Positions 61,061 through 64,000 of a DNA stretch of 64,000 bases are shown in pieces. How positions within the stretch are numbered: the stretch's first letter is position 1; each line of letters begins with the position of its first letter. Below the pieces are notes generated by a model that worked only from the letters and a program-made list of their open reading frames with translations, made no database searches and was not told the DNA's origin. The position numbers were made by a program, and so were the translations under genes. This stretch comes from Bacillus salacetis (GTDB lineage Bacteria > Bacillota > Bacilli > Bacillales > Bacillaceae_B), in the NCBI RefSeq assembly GCF_003581585.1, contig NZ_QXIR01000026.1:1-64000 (forward strand), read 5' to 3'.

Positions 61061-62221
61061 TTATCTATTTGTCCAATTCCAGAAAGAAACCTCATCCACT
61101 TCCAAGTCCGTAATCCAGCCTTCGTCCTGAAGTTCCAATATTTTTTTCGTTGGTCCGGTGATCACCGCTCCATAATGCTGAAATCCTTCCTTTTTTAAAT
61201 AGGCGATCCGGCTGGACAGTTCCAGTTCGTGGAACACCATTTTATTTGCCTTGCTTTCATTCTCTTCTAAAAAGGCCAAAGTTTTCAAGAATTGCTTATG
61301 CAGAACTTCTTGGTCGCCTTCTTCATATTCAGGGGATTCAGATCCCTCGGAAACGACTTTGCCGCCAAACCAGCCGCCATCTTCCACCTTTCGATCAGTG
61401 ACTATGAAATCATCCTCGTGCCAGATGGGGAAGCTCGGAAAACCAAGCGGTTCAAATATGATCCCCTCGGAACTCCCTGACTTTTCAATGCCTGTATCGA
61501 CAGCCATCCAGAGTAAATCCATATTTTTACCCGCAAAGGAATCAATAACTTCTTTCGTGTCCATAAGTTCTGAAAATGAGACGTACGCAGAAACAACCGT
61601 CCCCTCGGGAAGATCCTCAAGCTGCTTCCAGTCGGACATGCCCCTTGAACCTCTGCCAGGATAAACAAATGCAGGCTGCTGGGCGGAAACGGTTCCATAG
61701 TACTGTTCCTCTGGCACGCCCATCAAAGAAAACAGAAAGTCCACTTTCATCTCACCGACATTCAGCTGTTCATCGCCCACCCTTTTGTTCAAGTCCCTGG
61801 AGGCTTCCATCCCGAAATATGCTTTTGTATTTGTACTTGTTCCACCTAAATATCCATAGGGGTTTGTCACTGTCAATGTTTGGTCGATGATTGTACTGTT
61901 CACTTCCATCCTGTCAGGCTCACCCCAGGAATAGTAAATTCCAGTGAAGATTACGGAACATAAAGTAAAGGCCAGAAATATTCCCAAGGCTGTTACAGCT
62001 GTTTGGAATCTGGCTTTCCATTTACCTCTTCTGAGAATTTTTTTCTGCTTCTTTTCCTTAACAGGATCCGAAGCTGCTTGTAATTCTTGTTGATCATTTT
62101 GCTGTAAGTATTCCTGGTAACTTTCCAATTTATCTAATTCCTTTTCAAAATCCTCCAGTTCTTGCCCCGTTAGTTCCCCTTTTTCATATGACGCCAATTT
62201 CTTCCGGAATTCATCACTCAT
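61061..62221 (-). CDS. yhdL: YhdL-like anti-sigma factor
   Basis: 386 residues. Cytoplasmic N-terminus with a Sigma_reg_N-like motif (FRKKLASYEKGELTGQELEDF), one helix (TAVTALGIFLAFTLCSVIFTG, near 73-94), and a large outer Sigma_reg_C-like domain. Length and order after a SigM-like factor match YhdL, the essential anti-SigM of Bacillus subtilis. It overlaps the sigma gene by 8 bp. Confidence 0.78.
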   Translation of the reverse strand: MSDEFRKKLASYEKGELTGQELEDFEKELDKLESYQEYLQQNDQQELQAASDPVKEKKQKKILRRGKWKARFQTAVTALGIFLAFTLCSVIFTGIYYSWGEPDRMEVNSTIIDQTLTVTNPYGYLGGTSTNTKAYFGMEASRDLNKRVGDEQLNVGEMKVDFLFSLMGVPEEQYYGTVSAQQPAFVYPGRGSRGMSDWKQLEDLPEGTVVSAYVSFSELMDTKEVIDSFAGKNMDLLWMAVDTGIEKSGSSEGIIFEPLGFPSFPIWHEDDFIVTDRKVEDGGWFGGKVVSEGSESPEYEEGDQEVLHKQFLKTLAFLEENESKANKMVFHELELSSRIAYLKKEGFQHYGAVITGPTKKILELQDEGWITDLEVDEVSFWNWTNR

Positions 62222-62711
62222 CCAATAACCCCCTCTTATTCCTTACCGCCTGCCTGCCCCTGAATAACAATACTTTAAAATGGCTCGGTTTAACGTCCAT
62301 AATTTCTGAAGCTTCCCTTTGTGACAAACCATGAAAATCATGCAGAAGAACAGCGGTTTTATGTTTGACCGGTAAATGCTCCAAAACATTCCGAACATCG
62401 TCAATATCCTCTTTTAAAACAAGAGTATCCAGCAGCGGCATTTTTCGTTCAAACATCTTGGAGAAGAAAGAGTCCTCTTTGATGACCATTCGTTTTTGTT
62501 TCCGGTAACTGTCTATGTATGCATGATAGGCTGTTGAAAACAACCAGGACTTAATCGTTTCCCCGTTATAATGCTCAATTCTAAGGTGTGCCCTGAAAAA
62601 CGTTTCCTGCACCAAATCTTCGGCCGTAAAATGATCATGGCTCAGGGAAAGCAAAAACCTGTATAGGTCCTGGAAATAAGCATAATAAATATCATCAATC
62701 GACTCCTTCAT
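62214..62711 (-). CDS. sigM: SigM-like ECF sigma factor
   Basis: 165 residues. Region 2: YYAYFQDLYRFLLSLSHDHFTAEDLVQETFFRA (about 8-40) and WLFSTAYHAYIDSYR; region 4: TAVLLHDFHGLSQREASEIMDVKPSHFKVLLFRGRQA. The opening and the YhdL-like partner support SigM, which responds to cell-wall stress. Start preceded by AAAGGGGAAGCCG. A candidate ECF promoter lies just upstream. Confidence 0.8.
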   Translation of the reverse strand: MKESIDDIYYAYFQDLYRFLLSLSHDHFTAEDLVQETFFRAHLRIEHYNGETIKSWLFSTAYHAYIDSYRKQKRMVIKEDSFFSKMFERKMPLLDTLVLKEDIDDVRNVLEHLPVKHKTAVLLHDFHGLSQREASEIMDVKPSHFKVLLFRGRQAVRNKRGLLDE

Positions 62712-62731
62712 CGGCTTCCCCTTTCATAGAT

Positions 62732-62759
62732 AATACGAACCAGTTTCAAATTGGTAACA
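62732..62759 (-). promoter_or_regulatory. Candidate autoregulatory ECF promoter of the sigM-like operon
   Basis: On the minus strand TGTTAC (62759-62754), exactly 16 bases, then CGTATT (62737-62732), close to the SigM/SigX-type TGtAAC-N16-CGT pattern. About 20 bases ahead of the sigM start. Confidence 0.55.
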
Positions 62760-62887
62760 GATATATTTAGATTTTATTATTTTTATAGAAAACAAAAAGT
62801 TCCGATAGTAAAATACTACCAGAACGTAAAGGGTTTTTCTCCTATTAATCTGAAAATAAGCCTGCTCTTTTCTTTACTGCCGGCACA

Positions 62888-63547
62888 TCAAATCCCAGCC
62901 GGAGGGGTATTCGGTCCCTGACTTTCTTCTTCCTCTTTTTCTATGATATTCAGCCTTTCCGGCGGTTGGTCATTACTATTTTCGTTGTAGACTCCCCCTG
63001 CATTTCTCTCTTTCATAAGTGACTTCAGATCATGTATATCATTATTATTGCCAATGATATTGCCTAATCCCTGGTTATGTTTTTTATTGCTCCTGAAATT
63101 AGTGGGAAAATTATTGCCGAAATTAACAGCAGAAGCGTCTTCAACAGTTCCGATGTGGATGTCACCAATTGAAAATTCGGTAGAGTTTGGCAGGGGAAAA
63201 TCCGTTTCTTCCTCTTCGCCGTTTTCCAAACAGTATGGAACGTCTTTTCCGTTGATGAGGATTGAAATGTCATTGTCAGCAGCAGAAGAACCTTTTTTCA
63301 CCCTTGGAACCTTTGATTTCTGTTTGTTTTCCTTCTGCTTAAATGTGTTCCCTATATTCAGCATCCCGCTCAGCTCTTTTATATCGACGTGATCCAAATG
63401 ATAATTCAAGTTTTCCAACGTAAGAGTATCGACATGTTGAATCTGGAGGTGGACGCCCTTATTTTGTTTCAGGGATTCCTCTAATCTGTCCATCCTTTTT
63501 ATAAGGTCCCCTATTGCCTTTGTAATTTCATCTTCTTTTGGCTCCAT
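62888..63547 (-). CDS. GerPC-like/spore-associated hypothetical protein
   Basis: 219 residues. An N-terminal coiled coil (AIGDLIKRMDRLEESLKQNK) and beta strand (LQIQHVDTLTLENLNYHLD, LSGMLNIG) look like GerPC. The C-terminal half has IGDIHIGTVEDASAVNFGNN, SNKKHNQGLGNIIGNNND, a small repeated module also present in the divergent gene at 63833. Composition (N, G, E rich) suits a spore-coat protein. Assignment to the GerP group is tentative. Confidence 0.5.
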   Translation of the reverse strand: MEPKEDEITKAIGDLIKRMDRLEESLKQNKGVHLQIQHVDTLTLENLNYHLDHVDIKELSGMLNIGNTFKQKENKQKSKVPRVKKGSSAADNDISILINGKDVPYCLENGEEEETDFPLPNSTEFSIGDIHIGTVEDASAVNFGNNFPTNFRSNKKHNQGLGNIIGNNNDIHDLKSLMKERNAGGVYNENSNDQPPERLNIIEKEEEESQGPNTPPAGI

Positions 63548-63598
63548 ATGTCTTCATCCTCTATAAGAATGGCTATTTTCACATATATTGTTACTTTC

Positions 63599-63747
63599 GG
63601 AAAAATCCCAGGTGCCGGATTTTCCCCCTGTATTCAGAGGTTTTTCTCACGTAAAAGACCGAGCAGTTCTTTTCTTTCCTGCTTACAGGGGTTTTTACGA
63701 CGATTTACCAGGATATTAGTTGAAATTTATATTGAATAGCAACAACG
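63599..63747 (+). repeat. Dispersed ~150-bp repeat, copy B
   Basis: Full-length match to copy A at 15834-15977 in the opposite orientation. It lies between two divergent spore-type genes. A hairpin (AAATCC / GGATTT) sits at its left end. No ribosome site for the frame that crosses it. Confidence 0.7.
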
Positions 63748-63832
63748 TTTGAAAAGTGCCATAAGAATTTACACTGACAGCCTCTGCTGCATAGGATAGG
63801 GAAAACCTTAAGTTGATCATCCGGAGGAAAAT

Positions 63833-64000
63833 ATGAAAATCTCGATCAGCAGTCCCTGCATCGTTTTCAAGGATGTCTGTGTCCATGAAGTTGAAAACAA
63901 TTCAGGCATTTTCCTAGGAAAAAACCATCAGTACGGCTGGCGGTCAACTGAGACAGAGTATTGTGGATTTGGAGGTGTTTCTGGCAGGAAGAATAGGGTA
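63833..64000 (+). CDS. GerP-module spore-type protein (partial, runs off the window)
   Basis: ATG at 63833 preceded by GGAGGAAAAT; the frame is open for 56 codons to the window edge. It reads MKISISSPCIVFKDVCVHEV, then NNSGIFLGKNHQYGWRST and GFGGVSGRKN, the same kind of module as the C-terminal half of the gene at 62888 (HIGTVEDASAVNFGNN .. GLGNIIGNNN). Probably a pair of spore proteins read divergently. Confidence 0.6.
   Translation, partial: MKISISSPCIVFKDVCVHEVENNSGIFLGKNHQYGWRSTETEYCGFGGVSGRKNRV

Noticed and set aside
63548..63832. tRNA or rRNA genes in the larger intergenic gaps
   Set aside because: No cloverleaf, CCA-ended arms or rRNA-like sequence was seen here or in the other gaps of the window.

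Overview
The window looks like chromosome of a low-GC, Gram-positive, endospore-forming Bacillaceae member (Bacillus sensu lato). The evidence is strong GGAGG-type ribosome binding sites with frequent TTG/GTG starts, a SigM/YhdL-like ECF sigma/anti-sigma pair, an LXG polymorphic toxin with its two small partners, a HelD helicase, a PASTA-containing class B penicillin-binding protein and many paralogous small membrane proteins. Most genes lie on the minus strand. No rRNA, tRNA, CRISPR or prophage was seen.

Layout. 0-6 kb: a two-component system followed by an ABC ATPase and an FtsX-type permease, of the peptide-antibiotic sensing/export type, with a 52-bp tandem repeat array between kinase and ATPase. 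6-20 kb: housekeeping and accessory genes (HelD, an APH-fold kinase behind a candidate attenuator RNA, an eight-gene operon of small membrane proteins with a DUF1648 protein, an MFS exporter with what looks like leader-peptide translational attenuation, a serine-hydrolase-like protein without its catalytic lysine, a YunD-like phosphoesterase, a DUF418 protein), plus two 51-bp palindromic arrays sharing the same arms. 20-22 kb: a PLC-like protein and a second APH-fold kinase.

22-38.5 kb is a polymorphic-toxin island. It has a type VII LXG toxin with a C-terminal TNT (NAD+ glycohydrolase) domain, its cognate immunity candidate and two export partners. Downstream are about a dozen orphan immunity-like genes in at least five paralogous families, repeated terminators, a fossil of a second toxin's linker, and one immunity gene split by a complete IS21-family element (5-bp target duplication, terminal inverted repeats). 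Inside the island sits an NAD+ salvage regulon (pncA-pnuC-nadR plus an NrtR-type Nudix regulator, with a shared operator in both promoters). An NAD+-destroying toxin and NAD+-rebuilding genes are therefore neighbours.

38.5-64 kb: a diguanylate cyclase, Nudix and GNAT enzymes, a class B PBP, an ECF sigma operon with two permeases but no ATPase, an ArsR regulator/MFS pair with a probable autoregulatory operator, a 53-bp palindromic array, a sigma gene and a lipoprotein gene each broken by an in-frame stop, a sigM-like operon with a matching ECF promoter, and two divergent GerP-like spore-type genes flanking a copy of a dispersed ~150-bp repeat.

The most unusual shared feature is the set of four intergenic arrays with strict 51, 51, 52 and 53-bp periods. 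Each unit carries a hairpin-forming palindrome, and the period is close to five DNA helical turns. Starts given here were refined from the longest open frame wherever a ribosome binding site decided the matter.
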